This document shows, in pieces, positions 16,723 to 29,217 of a stretch of 64,000 nt of DNA (positions are counted from its first letter, which is position 1; each line of letters starts with the position of its first letter). The notes under the pieces are model-generated. The model was not told where the DNA came from. It saw only the letters and a program-made list of their open reading frames with translations, and ran no database searches. Source of the DNA: Denitromonas halophila. GTDB lineage: Bacteria > Pseudomonadota > Gammaproteobacteria > Burkholderiales > Rhodocyclaceae. Both the position numbers and the translations under genes were made by a program. Location: positions 1-64,000 of the forward strand of contig NZ_VMNK01000005.1 in the NCBI RefSeq assembly GCF_007625155.1. The letters run 5' to 3'.

Positions 16723-18738
16723 GTGGATGGCATCTTCATAAGCTATCGTCGGGACGATTCAGCCGGTTACGCTGGCCGCCTCTATGACCGGCTGGCCGGC
16801 CACTTTGGCGCGGGCCGGGTGTTCATGGACGTGGAAGGCATTGAGCCGGGCACGGACTTCGTCGACGCGATCGAAAACGCCGTTGCGTCCTGCCGCGTCC
16901 TGATTGTCCTGATCGGCGATGAATGGTTATCGACCACCGACGCCAACGGCCGACGGCGGCTCGACGACCCGCACGACTTCATCCGTCTCGAAACCCGCGC
17001 CGCGCTGGCGCGCGACATCCGTGTCGTACCGGTCCTGCTCGACCGCGCGCCCATGCCGGCCTATGAGGCGCTCCCTGAAGACCTCCGCCCGCTGGTGCGT
17101 CGGCAGGCCGTTGAGCTCAATCACAAACAGTGGGAAGCGACCTCCGGCGAACTCATCCGTACGCTCGAGAAGATTCTTCACACAGGCGATGCGCCCACGC
17201 CCATCCCGTCGGCAGCCCCCGAACCCGCCGCCCCACCGCCCATCACTCCTGCGCCCCCCGCTGTCACGCCTGCGTCACCGGCCAAGCACCGGGGCCGCTG
17301 GGGGGCCCTCGCCGCCCTGGTCGTCGCGGCCGTCGGCACGTGGCTCTGGCTCAATCGCGACACCCCGCACCCGCCTGCCACGCCGGCCTCCACGCCCCCT
17401 GCGGCCGAAGCCCCCGTTCCCGAAGCCCCCGTTCCCGAAGCCCCCGTTCCCGAAGCCCCCGTTCCCGAAGCCCCCGTTCCCGAAGCCCCCGCTGCCGAAG
17501 CCCCGGCCCCTGTGGCACACCTGGTTGCCGAGCACAAAGAAGGTCGGTTCGACGCCATCGCGCTCGGAAAAACCGCAACGCTGGAACTCAAGCTCCGAAA
17601 CACCGGTCAGGCGCCCGCCGCGCTGAAAAGCACCCTGACTGACAACGCGCACAGCAGCTTCCGGATCATCGTCGACACCTGTGGTGACTCACTGCGCGCC
17701 GGTGGGGGCTGCAGCTACACCGTCGCCTTCTCTCCCGCCGAAGCCGGCAAGCATCTGGCGGCGCTGCATGTCAGTCAACTTGAGGGCGAACCACTGCAAT
17801 GGCAACTGTCCGGCGAGGCCGAGGCGCCGCCTGCGCCCACACCGCCAGCCCCAGTGGCTGTGTCGACACCCGCGCCTGCTCCGGCGCCCCAATCGCCCCC
17901 CGCGCCCGCCGCACCGCGCATTCTCAGCCTCGACGCCCGCGCCGAATCCGATGGCGCCACCATCTGCTATCGGGTCGAGAACAGTACACAGCTAAGCCTG
18001 ACACCGCGTCCGGGCGCCCTCCCCACCGCCGCCCGCAACTGCGTCAAGGTGCCACTGTCCACACCCGCCACGCTGACACTCACCGCAACAGGCCCCGGCG
18101 GCAGCACGCGTCAGAAAGTCCTCGCGACCCCGAAACCACCGCCGCCGGCACCGGTCGTATCTGCCCACCCCCAGCCCGGCGAGACCTGGATCTACCGCAC
18201 CCGCGGCAAGTGGCCCACCAGCCCGGCACGCACGCTTCAATTCACCACCGACCGGGTGGACGGCAACACGGTGTACGAAAACATGAGCGTCCTGGCACCC
18301 AAGCCCGCCCGCGCCGTGCTTCGGCGCTCACCCGGTACGCAAGCAACAGTGGTCGACTGGGGCGACATCGGATGGGAGTTCAGCCCCTGGATGGGCGCAT
18401 TTGACCCGCCCACCAATTCCGGGCGCTGGCGCGGCATCAGCACACCAAAACTCGAAGGCCGCTGGGGCGACTGGAGCACCGTGGCAAAAGTCGATGACCG
18501 TGAGCGCGTACGTGTGCCGGCGGGCAGCTTCGACACCGTCCGCATCGAAGTGTGGAGCACCCGCTTGGCGACCGGCGGCTCCGCCATGCGCGATATTGAA
18601 CCGACAACGGTTCACTTCGATGTGTGGTACGCGCCCGAAGCCAAACGCTATGTCAAAATGGTGCGCACTACCAAGGCCGCAAGCAACGCCGAGATTGAAG
18701 AAGACATTTTTGAACTGGTCGAAATCCGCGCACGCTGA
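16723..18738 (+). CDS. TIR-domain membrane protein with extracytoplasmic beta-rich region
   Basis: About 671 residues from GTG 16723, chosen because GAGGG at 16710-16714 is well spaced before it and TIR proteins usually start IFISYRR at residue 3-4; ATG 16708 is the alternative. Residues 1-150 are a TIR domain: FISYRRDDSAGYAGRL, VFMDVEGIEPG, and FIRLETRAAL, whose Glu (about residue 90, codon 16990) aligns with the NADase Glu of catalytic TIRs. A Pro/Ala linker, one membrane helix (about 193-210) and a PVPEA repeat follow. Next come an ASH/choice-of-anchor-like beta domain (about 260-370) and a C-terminal domain starting PGETWIYR, with VPAGSFDT and WYAPEAKRYVK motifs. Function unknown; the TIR would face the cytoplasm. 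Confidence 0.8.
   Translation: MDGIFISYRRDDSAGYAGRLYDRLAGHFGAGRVFMDVEGIEPGTDFVDAIENAVASCRVLIVLIGDEWLSTTDANGRRRLDDPHDFIRLETRAALARDIRVVPVLLDRAPMPAYEALPEDLRPLVRRQAVELNHKQWEATSGELIRTLEKILHTGDAPTPIPSAAPEPAAPPPITPAPPAVTPASPAKHRGRWGALAALVVAAVGTWLWLNRDTPHPPATPASTPPAAEAPVPEAPVPEAPVPEAPVPEAPVPEAPAAEAPAPVAHLVAEHKEGRFDAIALGKTATLELKLRNTGQAPAALKSTLTDNAHSSFRIIVDTCGDSLRAGGGCSYTVAFSPAEAGKHLAALHVSQLEGEPLQWQLSGEAEAPPAPTPPAPVAVSTPAPAPAPQSPPAPAAPRILSLDARAESDGATICYRVENSTQLSLTPRPGALPTAARNCVKVPLSTPATLTLTATGPGGSTRQKVLATPKPPPPAPVVSAHPQPGETWIYRTRGKWPTSPARTLQFTTDRVDGNTVYENMSVLAPKPARAVLRRSPGTQATVVDWGDIGWEFSPWMGAFDPPTNSGRWRGISTPKLEGRWGDWSTVAKVDDRERVRVPAGSFDTVRIEVWSTRLATGGSAMRDIEPTTVHFDVWYAPEAKRYVKMVRTTKAASNAEIEEDIFELVEIRAR
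17416..17490 (+). repeat. Five perfect 15-base tandem repeats inside the TIR gene
   Basis: The unit GTTCCCGAAGCCCCC occurs five times without a mismatch, flanked by degenerate copies, and encodes VPEAP repeats just outside the membrane helix. The frame is kept by the 15-base unit, so copy-number change would only alter stalk length. Confidence 0.9.
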
Positions 18739-18801
18739 TCGCTCGACAGCCGACGCCGTGCGCGACATCATGACTCGCCAAACCGCTGGAACCGCACCAC
18801 T

Positions 18802-19983
18802 GTGTTGATCCCGTTTTTCCTCCATCTTCGCCAGCACAAGCTCCCAGTCTCCACCAAGGAGTTCCTGACCTTGCTCGAAGGCCTGTCGCAGCGTGTGTGC
18901 GGACACTCGATCAACGATTTTTATGTGTTCTCACGTACCTGTCTGGTCAAGGACGAGAGCCACTACGATCGCTTCGACAAGGCCTTTGGCAGCTATTTTT
19001 CGGGTGTCACTGAAATCCCCGGTCTCAATGTCGACCTGCCCGAAGACTGGCTCAAGGCGCTGGCGACCAAGCATCTGAGCGCCGCAGAGAAAGCGGCCCT
19101 CGAAAAGCTCGGCTGGGACAGCTTGATGGACGAATTCCGCAAGCGCCTCGAAGAGCAAAAAGGACGCCACCAGGGCGGCAGCAAATGGGTGGGCACCGGC
19201 GGCACCTCACCTTTCGGTAACAACGGCTACCACCCCGAAGGCATTCGCGTTGGCGGCGAATCGGCGGGTCATCGCACGGCCGTCAAAGTGTGGGAGAAGC
19301 GCGAGTTCCGCAATCTGGACGACAGCGTCGAGATCGGCACCCGCAACATCAAGGTCGCGCTGCGCCGCTTGCGACGCTTTGCCCGCGAGGGCGCCGTCGA
19401 AGAGCTGGACCTCGACAAAACCATCTCCGCCACCGCCCGCAACGCCGGCTGGCTGGACCTGCACATGCGGCCGGAACGCCACAACGCAGTGAAAGTGCTG
19501 ATGTTTTTCGACGTTGGCGGCTCGATGGACGACCACATCAAGGTCTGCGAAGAACTCTTTTCGGCCAGCCGCACCGAGTTCAAACACCTCGAATATTTCT
19601 ACTTCCACAACTGCGTGTACGACTACGTATGGCGCGACGGCCACCGCCGGCACTCGGAGCGCACGCCGACCATGGACGTGATCCACACCTACGGGCCGGA
19701 TTACAAACTGATCTTTGTCGGCGATGCGACCATGAGCCCGTATGAAATCGTCCAGCCCGGCGGCGCCATCGAGTACATGAACGAGGAGCCCGGTGCGGAC
19801 TGGCTGCGCCGCCTGCTCGAAACCTACCCCTCGGCGGCCTGGCTCAACCCCGAGCCCGAGCGGCTGTGGGAGTACCGCCAGTCGATCCGCATCATTCGCG
19901 ATATCGTCGGCGAGGAGCGCATGTATCCGCTGACGCTCGACGGGCTCAGCCGCGCCATCAGTGCGCTATCGAAAAAACGCTGA
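18802..19983 (+). CDS. VWA-domain (CoxE-like) protein, MoxR partner
   Basis: 393 residues from GTG 18802. The N-terminal half is a helical region with a Gly-rich insert (KWVGTGGTSPFGNNGY, about residues 130-150), the C-terminal half a von Willebrand A fold. The metal site reads FFDVGGSMDD, with Gly where the first Ser of DxSxS usually sits, and a later GDATMSP loop is present. It would work with the MoxR ATPase at 15548-16390. The gap of 63 bases to the TIR gene is compatible with one transcript. Confidence 0.87.
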   Translation: MLIPFFLHLRQHKLPVSTKEFLTLLEGLSQRVCGHSINDFYVFSRTCLVKDESHYDRFDKAFGSYFSGVTEIPGLNVDLPEDWLKALATKHLSAAEKAALEKLGWDSLMDEFRKRLEEQKGRHQGGSKWVGTGGTSPFGNNGYHPEGIRVGGESAGHRTAVKVWEKREFRNLDDSVEIGTRNIKVALRRLRRFAREGAVEELDLDKTISATARNAGWLDLHMRPERHNAVKVLMFFDVGGSMDDHIKVCEELFSASRTEFKHLEYFYFHNCVYDYVWRDGHRRHSERTPTMDVIHTYGPDYKLIFVGDATMSPYEIVQPGGAIEYMNEEPGADWLRRLLETYPSAAWLNPEPERLWEYRQSIRIIRDIVGEERMYPLTLDGLSRAISALSKKR

Positions 19984-20038
19984 TTCCAGCTTCACGCAGC
20001 TTTCAGCCTGTCGTCCCCGTGGGTCGACTGAAGACCGC

Positions 20039-21820
20039 CTAGCGCCCCAACCAAGCATGCCGCAATCGACGCACGGGCGTGGCCGGACGCTCAAGCAGCG
20101 CGAGACGGGTGGTGCTGTCGCCACGGTCGAGTACGGCATCAAAACACATCAACTCATCGCGGCGGAAAGCGTGGATGCGCACCGCACTGCCTGCGGCGCG
20201 GCGCGCCAACATCGGCATCAGCGTCTCTGCCGAAACTTTCAGATCATCGATGGCGATCAAAGTATCGCCAGCAGACAAGCCCGCCCGATGCGCGGCTGAA
20301 CCTTCATGCACTACCGAGAGCACCGCGGGACCCGACGTAGCGCCAAGGCGTGCGCCGAGCGAGGGGGCGCCAGCCACATCGATCTGCACCTGCACACCGA
20401 TCTTTTTCAGCCAGCGCGCCAGCGGCACATCCTCGGCCGCGCTGACCGCTTTGCGCAACCAGCGGGCGATCGTCGCGCCACCGACGGCTTTGACAATCGA
20501 AAACACCGTCTCTTCGGTAACGCCGATATCGGTTTGTCCATGCGCTTGCCACAAGGCCCGCATCACATCATCCAGACTTTGCGCCCCCTCGCTGTGCAGC
20601 CGGATCTGCAAATCCAGCGCCAAGGCAATCAGTGCGCCCTTGCTGTAATAGCTGACGATCGCGTTGGCGGCATTCTCGTCCTGACGGTAGTACTTGGTCC
20701 ACGCGTCGAAAGAGGATGCGGCCACGCTCTGTTTGAGGCGTCCGGCGCCACGTTGCACCTGAGTGATCGTTTTGCCAAGCAAACTGAGGTAGTCCTCGAC
20801 CGCGAGCACCCCGCTACGCACCAGCGCCAGATCATCGTAGTAAGACGTGAAGCCTTCAAACAACCACAACAAGGGCGTGTGGGTTTCGCGGGACAAGTCG
20901 TAGGGGATGAAAGCCGCCGGCCGGATGCGCTTGACGTTCCAGCTATGGAAATACTCATGACTGCACAGCCCGAGAAAGCGCTGGTAGCCCTCGGTCTGTT
21001 TGTCCATGCCATGGAACGGCAGATCGTCGCGACGCGTGAGCAAGGCGGTGGACGCGCGATGTTCCAGCCCGCCATAGCCATCACCCACCACCATGGTCAA
21101 AAACACATAGCGCGACATGGGTGGCGGCGCGCCGAACAGATCGATCTGCCACTGGCAGACCTGTGCCAAATCCTCACATAGCCGCGCCAGATCGCAGTCG
21201 TGCCGACCAGTCAGCACGATCTCGTGCACCACGCCGCCGGCGTCGAAGCTCGCCAGCGTAAAGTCGCCCATCTCGACCGGATGGTCGATCAACTCATCGT
21301 AGCTGTCGGCTTCGTACCAGCCAAAGCCATGTCGGTGCGCCGCCCCGTCGACACCCACCGCCTCGCGCATGGCCGTGGCAACGCGCCAATGGCCGACGGC
21401 ATCGGCCGGTGGCGGCAAGATGTCGACCTGGCAGGGTTGATCGGTTTGCCCCTCAACGGCCAGAAAGACACTCGTCCCGTTGAAGAAGCCATGCGTTTGA
21501 TCCAGGTGCGCCGTGCGTACCGACAAGTCCCACGCATAGACGGTGTAGACAATCCGCAGCGCCGCGCCATCAGCCACCGGCTCAGCCTGCCAGGTGTGTT
21601 TGTCACGTTTTTCCAATCCAAGCGGTTTCCCCGCCGATTCGGCGGCGATGCTGACAATGTTTCGCGCGAAATCGCGAATCATGTAGCTACCAGGGATCCA
21701 GGCGGGCAAGGACAGACACTGCCCCGCCGGTGCCGGTGCGCTGATCTCGCAACTCACTGAAAACAGATGGCCTGCAAGATCAATAGGCTGAATGGAGTAG
21801 CGAATCGGAGCAGCAGTCAT
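20039..21820 (-). CDS. M61 family metallopeptidase with PDZ domain
   Basis: 593 residues. The zinc site is HEYFHSWNVKRIRP, the M61 (glycyl aminopeptidase-like) HExxH with its conserved SWNVKR extension. The N-terminal beta domain has the family SLPAWIPGSYMIRDFARN block. A PDZ domain covers about residues 480-560 (VHEGSAAHRAGLSAGDTLIAID). No signal peptide is visible, so probably cytoplasmic. It follows ftsH by 87 bases on the same strand and converges with the VWA gene. Confidence 0.9.
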   Translation of the reverse strand: MTAAPIRYSIQPIDLAGHLFSVSCEISAPAPAGQCLSLPAWIPGSYMIRDFARNIVSIAAESAGKPLGLEKRDKHTWQAEPVADGAALRIVYTVYAWDLSVRTAHLDQTHGFFNGTSVFLAVEGQTDQPCQVDILPPPADAVGHWRVATAMREAVGVDGAAHRHGFGWYEADSYDELIDHPVEMGDFTLASFDAGGVVHEIVLTGRHDCDLARLCEDLAQVCQWQIDLFGAPPPMSRYVFLTMVVGDGYGGLEHRASTALLTRRDDLPFHGMDKQTEGYQRFLGLCSHEYFHSWNVKRIRPAAFIPYDLSRETHTPLLWLFEGFTSYYDDLALVRSGVLAVEDYLSLLGKTITQVQRGAGRLKQSVAASSFDAWTKYYRQDENAANAIVSYYSKGALIALALDLQIRLHSEGAQSLDDVMRALWQAHGQTDIGVTEETVFSIVKAVGGATIARWLRKAVSAAEDVPLARWLKKIGVQVQIDVAGAPSLGARLGATSGPAVLSVVHEGSAAHRAGLSAGDTLIAIDDLKVSAETLMPMLARRAAGSAVRIHAFRRDELMCFDAVLDRGDSTTRLALLERPATPVRRLRHAWLGR

Positions 21821-21907
21821 GCGTCAGTCCTGATGGCAGTGCGAAAAATCGAGAATGAATGGAAAAATGGCCGGCATAGGCCGGCCATTCGAATCACACA
21901 ACGACGA

Positions 21908-23800
<1,893 letters not shown>

Positions 23801-23897
23801 CGCGACTTCCTTGAACGCCCGGCAGGGGCACTAGTGATGCAGACCCATTCTATGGGTGAACGTTCCCGCAGGCAAAACAAACACCACTTGCCTGCCT

Positions 23898-24524
23898 CTA
23901 ATCGGCCGATTTGACACCCAGCCCCAACAAATAGACTTCGGAACTGCGGTCCCGCGAGGCGGCGGGCTTTCGAACAACCACAGAACGAAAAGCGGCCTGC
24001 ATGGCGCGCCGGAACGCATCAAAGCCGCTGCCCTGAAACACCTTCACCAGGAAGTTACCCCCTGGCGTCAGATTTTGAACCGCGAAATCAAGCGCCAACT
24101 CGCACAGGCCAATCGATCGTGCCTGATCCGCCGCACCAATGCCGGATACATTGGGGGCCATATCTGATAAAACAAGATCGACCGGCCGGCCATCGAGAGT
24201 CGACTCCAATTGGCGCAGCACCGCGAGATCCTGAAAATCGCCCTGAATGAAGGTCACACGTGGCATACCCAGCACTTCAAGCAGGTCGAGGGCGATCACC
24301 CGCCCGTTGTCACCGACCTTCTGCGCCGCCACCTGGCTCCACGAGCCGGGCGCGGCACCCAGATCGACCACCACCATGCCCGGCCGGATCAGTTTGTCTT
24401 TTTCATCGATCTCAAGCAGCTTGTAGGCCGCACGGGCGCGATAACCGGCGGCCCGCGCCTGCTGTACATAGGTGTCGTTGAGATGCTCGCGCATCCACGC
24501 CTTGCTGGTCTTGCTACGCTTCAT
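23898..24524 (-). CDS. rlmE: 23S rRNA (uridine2552-2'-O)-methyltransferase
   Basis: 208 residues. RlmE (FtsJ/RrmJ) methylates U2552 of 23S rRNA during late 50S assembly. The SAM site [16 protein letters not shown] and the K-D-K-E catalytic set are recognisable: Lys in [14 protein letters not shown], Asp in VLSDMAPN, Lys in FLVKVFQG, Glu in SSEVYLLG. It diverges from yhbY by 41 bases and is followed by ftsH. Confidence 0.96.
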   Translation of the reverse strand: MKRSKTSKAWMREHLNDTYVQQARAAGYRARAAYKLLEIDEKDKLIRPGMVVVDLGAAPGSWSQVAAQKVGDNGRVIALDLLEVLGMPRVTFIQGDFQDLAVLRQLESTLDGRPVDLVLSDMAPNVSGIGAADQARSIGLCELALDFAVQNLTPGGNFLVKVFQGSGFDAFRRAMQAAFRSVVVRKPAASRDRSSEVYLLGLGVKSAD

Positions 24525-24565
24525 AGGAGTAGAATCGCGTCCTTTTCCCCAAATGGATCAACAAC

Positions 24566-25000
24566 ATGACTGACCTCACGCCCGTCCAGCGACGTGCTCT
24601 TCGCGCCCGCGCCCACCATCTGAATCCGGTGGTCAGTGTTGCGGGCAACGGGTTGAGCCCCTCGGTGCTGGCAGAAATCAATCACAACCTGGCTGCCCAC
24701 GAACTGATCAAGGTCCGCGTCTATGGTGAAGACCGCGATGCCAGAGAGCAGCTCATGGCCGACATCTGCGAGCAGACCGGCGCCGCCAGCATTCAGCATA
24801 TCGGCAATATTCTCGTGCTCTGGCGTGAAGCCCCGGCCGAAGAGAAACCGGCGGTCGAAGTCAAGAAACGCGCCCCCCGCCCGTCTGTCGACAAACCGAA
24901 GGCACGCGCAGCTTACACCCGCGACACCACCGCAAACCGCGGCAAACCGGCCTCCCGCACGGCGCGCACCAGCGCACCGCGTCGCCAGTCACGTGGCTGA
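24566..25000 (+). CDS. yhbY: YhbY/CRS1-CRM domain RNA-binding protein
   Basis: 144 residues. The first 95 form a CRM domain (LTPVQRRALRARAHHL.PVVSVAGNGLS, HELIKVRVYG, then IGNILVLWR), an RNA-binding fold linked to 50S ribosome assembly. A basic Lys/Arg/Thr/Ala-rich tail of about 45 residues makes it longer than the enteric protein. It is divergent from rlmE, another 50S maturation gene. Its last 12 bases overlap the convergent DUF4149 gene. Confidence 0.92.
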   Translation: MTDLTPVQRRALRARAHHLNPVVSVAGNGLSPSVLAEINHNLAAHELIKVRVYGEDRDAREQLMADICEQTGAASIQHIGNILVLWREAPAEEKPAVEVKKRAPRPSVDKPKARAAYTRDTTANRGKPASRTARTSAPRRQSRG

Positions 25001-25483
25001 ACGCGCTGACGCGTCCGCGATCGTGCCTTCGGGCACCGCGGCGCGCCAGACGGCCAAGACACCCAGCAGGCTCTGACACAGATAGAGCACGCTGGCGATG
25101 CCATGCCACATGGCAAAGCGGTCTTTCTGAGCCCCGGCCATGGCGCCAGCCGGTCCGGCTTCGGCCTTGATACCGGCAATCATCGGGTCAATCACGAACT
25201 GCCCGACACACACCAGCGCCAACATGCCGATGATACAAATCACCACAACACGCGGTAACGGCGAAGCGTGACCCCGTGAAAACTGGAGAACGAGCAGGCC
25301 GGCGCCACATACGAGCCCAAGCCATGCCACGTTTTCAAACAACCTGCCGGCCAGCGCCCCCGCCAACACCGGGTTGTCGAGCGCGCTGAACAGCACCGGC
25401 ACCACCAGATACGCCACCGCCCACATCGCACCGACCCAAAGTGTGAGGATCAGGCGCTGCAGGCGGGCGACGGTAAATGTCAT
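24989..25483 (-). CDS. DUF4149 family integral membrane protein
   Basis: 164 residues with four hydrophobic segments (about 8-30, 48-65, 78-98 and 128-150). The layout and the LILTLWVGAMWAVAYLVVPVLF opening fit the DUF4149/TMEM205-like family found between greA and yhbY in betaproteobacteria. Function unknown. It starts eight bases after greA, so it is probably in the carAB-greA transcript. Confidence 0.75.
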   Translation of the reverse strand: MTFTVARLQRLILTLWVGAMWAVAYLVVPVLFSALDNPVLAGALAGRLFENVAWLGLVCGAGLLVLQFSRGHASPLPRVVVICIIGMLALVCVGQFVIDPMIAGIKAEAGPAGAMAGAQKDRFAMWHGIASVLYLCQSLLGVLAVWRAAVPEGTIADASARSAT

Positions 25484-25491
25484 CGAATGAC

Positions 25492-25968
25492 TCAGATGTA
25501 CCGAACGTCGATGATTTCGTACTCGCGTACGCCGCCGGGTGCCTGCACTTCGGCCACATCACCGGCGTATTTGCCAATGAGGGCACGCGCGATCGGTGAG
25601 CTGATCGAAATCTTGCCCAACTTGATGTCGGCCTCATCGTCGCCGACGATCTGGTAGGTCACAGCGCTTTCGGTCTCAAGGTCTTCGAGTTCGATGGTTG
25701 CGCCAAACACGCAACGGCCGTCGGCGTCGAGCACGCTCGGGTCGATGATCTGCGCCATCGACAACTTGCCTTCGACTTCCTTGATTCGCCCCTCGACGAA
25801 TCCCTGGCGCTCTTTGGCGGCATCGTACTCGGCATTCTCCGACAGGTCGCCATGCGAACGCGCTTCGGCAATCGCCGCGATAACACTCGGGCGCTCGACA
25901 GTTTTGAGTTGATGCAGTTCTTGGCGGAGCAACTCGGCTCCGTTCACGGTCAAAGGAATCTTGTTCAT
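25492..25968 (-). CDS. greA: Transcription elongation factor GreA
   Basis: 158 residues, the usual length. The N-terminal coiled coil carries the acidic tip ([13 protein letters not shown]) that enters the RNA polymerase secondary channel and stimulates transcript cleavage. The C-terminal FKBP-like domain has [25 protein letters not shown], read here in two adjoining blocks. It follows carB by four bases, a conserved order. Confidence 0.97.
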   Translation of the reverse strand: MNKIPLTVNGAELLRQELHQLKTVERPSVIAAIAEARSHGDLSENAEYDAAKERQGFVEGRIKEVEGKLSMAQIIDPSVLDADGRCVFGATIELEDLETESAVTYQIVGDDEADIKLGKISISSPIARALIGKYAGDVAEVQAPGGVREYEIIDVRYI

Positions 25969-25972
25969 TGTC

Positions 25973-28900
25973 TTAGTTCAGTTCCGCGTGCAGCGACTGC
26001 AGCGCGTACACCTCCAGTTGATTCAGGTGACGCAAGCCCATGCAGGCAGCGCGGGCGCCTTCTGCAGTGGTATAGACCGTCACTTTGGCAGCCAGCGCAC
26101 TGGTACGAATCGAGCGCGAGTCAGTCACTGCCTGACGACGCTCTTCGACCGTATTGATGACCAGCGAGATTTCGTTGTTCTTGATCATGTCCACAATGTG
26201 CGGACGACCTTCGTTAACCTTGTTCACCGCGGCGACCGGAATCCCCGCCGCCTCGATTGCCGATGCCGTACCGCGCGTTGCCACCAGACCAAAGCCCAGG
26301 TCGTGCAACTGCCGCGCCACATCCACCGCCGCAGGGCGATCGGTCGGCTTGACGCTGATGAAGGCGGTGCCGCCTTGCGGGAGCTTGACGCCGGCGGCGA
26401 TCTGCGACTTGACGAAGGCTTCGGCAAAAGTGAGGCCAACGCCCATCACTTCGCCGGTGGACTTCATTTCGGGCCCGAGAATGGTGTCAACACCCGGGAA
26501 TTTATTGAACGGGAAGACAGCCTCTTTCACCGAGAAATACGGCGGCACGATCTCACCGACGATGCCTTGATCGGCCAGCGAGCGCCCGGCCATGCAGCGC
26601 GCCGCAATCTTGGCCAACTGAAGTGAGCAAGCCTTGGAGACGAAGGGCACGGTGCGCGATGCGCGCGGGTTCACTTCCAGCACATACACCACGGCAGCCT
26701 CGCCCTCACCCTGGATGGCGAACTGCACATTCATCAGGCCGCACACCTTGAGCGCCTTGGCCATGGCCGCGGTCTGTCGGCGCAGTTCGTCCTGCAGGTC
26801 GGCAGGCAGCGAATACGGCGGCAGCGAGCAGGCCGAGTCACCGGAGTGCACGCCGGCCTGTTCGATGTGTTCCATGATGCCGCCGATGATCACCTGGTCA
26901 CCATCGGACAAGGCATCGACGTCGACTTCGGTCGCATCGTTCAGGAAACGGTCGAGCAGCACGGGCGACTCGTTGGAGACCTTGACGGCCTCGCGCATGT
27001 AGCGCTCGAGGTCTTTCTGCTCGTGCACGATTTCCATCGCGCGGCCACCGAGCACATAGCTGGGCCGCACCACCAGCGGATAACCGATTTCGGCCGCCAA
27101 GCGCACCGCCGCTTCTGGCGTACGCGCCGTGCGGTTGGGCGGCTGCTTCAGGCCGAGGTCGTTAAGCAGCTTCTGGAAGCGCTCACGGTCTTCTGCGGCG
27201 TCGATCATGTCCGGGCTGGTGCCGATGATCGGCACGCCGTTGGCTTCGAGCGCGCGCGCCCGCTTGAGCGGCGTCTGGCCGCCAAACTGGACGATGACGC
27301 CCTCGGGCTGCTCGATATGCACGATCTCCAGCACGTCTTCGAGCGTGATCGGTTCAAAGTAGAGGCGGTCCGAGGTGTCGTAGTCGGTCGAGACGGTCTC
27401 CGGGTTGCAGTTGACCATGATGGTCTCGTAGCCGTCTTCGCGCAGCGCCAGCGCGGCATGCACGCAGCAGTAGTCGAACTCAATGCCCTGGCCGATGCGG
27501 TTCGGACCGCCTCCAAGCACCATGATCTTGCGACGACCGGTCGGTGCGGCTTCGCATTCTTCCTCGTAGGTCGAATACATGTAGGCGGTCGAGGTCGCGA
27601 ACTCCGCGGCGCAGGTATCAACGCGCTTGTACACCGGGCGCACGCCGAGGGCGTGACGGTGCAGGCGCACGGCGGTTTCGTCGGTGGCCAGCAGTTTGGA
27701 AAGGCGACGATCAGAGAAGCCCTTGCGCTTGAGCGCACGGATCTGATCGGCATCGAGACGCTTGAGCGAACGGCCGGAAAGCGACTTCTCGGTCAGCACG
27801 ATGTCTTCGATCTGGGCCAGGAACCACGGATCGATCTTGGTGAGCTTGAACACCTCGTCCAGCGTCATCCCTTCGCGGAAGCCCTGACCCACGTACCAGA
27901 TGCGCTGTGCGCCCGGATAGGCCAGTTCGCGCTCCAGCTCATCCTGGTCGGCCTCGATTTCATCGAGGCCATAGACACCGACTTCCAGACCACGCAGGGC
28001 CTTCTGGAACGACTCCTGGAAGCTGCGGCCGATCGCCATCACCTCGCCCACCGATTTCATCTGGGTGGTCAGGCGACCGTTGGCGGTCGGGAATTTCTCA
28101 AATGCAAAGCGCGGGATCTTGGTGACCACGTAGTCGATCGACGGCTCGAAAGACGCCGGGGTAGCGCCACCGGTGATGTCGTTCTTCAACTCGTCCAGCG
28201 TGAAACCAACGGCCAGCTTGGCCGCGACCTTGGCGATCGGGAAGCCAGTGGCCTTGGACGCCAGCGCCGAGGAGCGCGACACGCGCGGGTTCATTTCGAT
28301 GACGATCATGCGGCCATCGTCGGGGTTGATGGCGAACTGTACGTTCGAGCCACCGGTATCGACGCCGATCTCGCGCAGCACAGCGATCGAGGCATTGCGC
28401 AGGATCTGGTATTCCTTGTCGGTCAGCGTCTGCGCCGGCGCGACGGTGATCGAATCGCCGGTGTGCACGCCCATCGGATCGAGGTTTTCGATCGAGCACA
28501 CGATGATGCAGTTGTCCGCATGGTCGCGAACCACTTCCATCTCGAATTCTTTCCAGCCGATCAGCGACTCTTCGATCAGCAACTCATTGGTCGGGCTGGC
28601 CTCAAGGCCGCCCTTGCAGATATCAATGAATTCTTCGTTGTTGTAGGCGATACCGCCGCCGCTGCCACCCATGGTGAAAGACGGCCGAATGATGACCGGG
28701 AAACCAATGCCGGCCTGGACCTGGTAGGCCTCTTCAATCGAGTGGGCGATACCCGAACGCGCCGAGCCAAGACCGATCTTGGTCATCGCCTGCTTGAACT
28801 TCTCGCGATCTTCAGCCTTGTCGATGGCCTCGCGCTTGGCGCCGATCAGCTCAACATTGTACTTTTCGAGCACGCCGTGCTTGGCCAGATCGAGCGCGCA

Positions 28901-29191
28901 ATTCAGCGCGGTCTGCCCGCCCATGGTCGGCAGGATTGCGTCGGGGCGCTCTTTTTCGATGATGCGCTCGACCACCTGCCAGGTGATCGGCTCGATGTAG
29001 GTGACGTCGGCCGTTTCCGGGTCGGTCATGATCGTGGCGGGGTTGGAATTCACCAGCACCACGCGATAGCCTTCCTCGCGCAAGGCCTTGCAGGCTTGCG
29101 CGCCGGAATAGTCGAATTCGCAGGCCTGGCCGATGATGATCGGACCCGCGCCAATGATCAGGATAGTGTTTAAGTCGGTACGCTTGGGCAT
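25973..29191 (-). CDS. carB: Carbamoyl-phosphate synthase large subunit
   Basis: 1072 residues, full length. Two homologous ATP-grasp synthetase halves are visible (N-terminal [23 protein letters not shown], second half [21 protein letters not shown]), followed by the C-terminal allosteric MGS-like domain (about 935-1072) that binds UMP and ornithine. It makes carbamoyl phosphate for pyrimidines and arginine using ammonia from CarA. It is separated from carA by a 78-base spacer with a strong hairpin. Confidence 0.98.
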   Translation of the reverse strand: MPKRTDLNTILIIGAGPIIIGQACEFDYSGAQACKALREEGYRVVLVNSNPATIMTDPETADVTYIEPITWQVVERIIEKERPDAILPTMGGQTALNCALDLAKHGVLEKYNVELIGAKREAIDKAEDREKFKQAMTKIGLGSARSGIAHSIEEAYQVQAGIGFPVIIRPSFTMGGSGGGIAYNNEEFIDICKGGLEASPTNELLIEESLIGWKEFEMEVVRDHADNCIIVCSIENLDPMGVHTGDSITVAPAQTLTDKEYQILRNASIAVLREIGVDTGGSNVQFAINPDDGRMIVIEMNPRVSRSSALASKATGFPIAKVAAKLAVGFTLDELKNDITGGATPASFEPSIDYVVTKIPRFAFEKFPTANGRLTTQMKSVGEVMAIGRSFQESFQKALRGLEVGVYGLDEIEADQDELERELAYPGAQRIWYVGQGFREGMTLDEVFKLTKIDPWFLAQIEDIVLTEKSLSGRSLKRLDADQIRALKRKGFSDRRLSKLLATDETAVRLHRHALGVRPVYKRVDTCAAEFATSTAYMYSTYEEECEAAPTGRRKIMVLGGGPNRIGQGIEFDYCCVHAALALREDGYETIMVNCNPETVSTDYDTSDRLYFEPITLEDVLEIVHIEQPEGVIVQFGGQTPLKRARALEANGVPIIGTSPDMIDAAEDRERFQKLLNDLGLKQPPNRTARTPEAAVRLAAEIGYPLVVRPSYVLGGRAMEIVHEQKDLERYMREAVKVSNESPVLLDRFLNDATEVDVDALSDGDQVIIGGIMEHIEQAGVHSGDSACSLPPYSLPADLQDELRRQTAAMAKALKVCGLMNVQFAIQGEGEAAVVYVLEVNPRASRTVPFVSKACSLQLAKIAARCMAGRSLADQGIVGEIVPPYFSVKEAVFPFNKFPGVDTILGPEMKSTGEVMGVGLTFAEAFVKSQIAAGVKLPQGGTAFISVKPTDRPAAVDVARQLHDLGFGLVATRGTASAIEAAGIPVAAVNKVNEGRPHIVDMIKNNEISLVINTVEERRQAVTDSRSIRTSALAAKVTVYTTAEGARAACMGLRHLNQLEVYALQSLHAELN

Positions 29192-29217
29192 GTGCTTGCC
29201 TCGATAACTCGGTAAAT

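Noticed and set aside
17416-17490. Possible CRISPR-like or promoter repeat array
   Set aside because: The 15-base units are contiguous, without spacers, and encode PVPEA in frame.
26846-29173. 775-residue plus-strand open frame
   Set aside because: Antisense to carB, which is complete and conserved.
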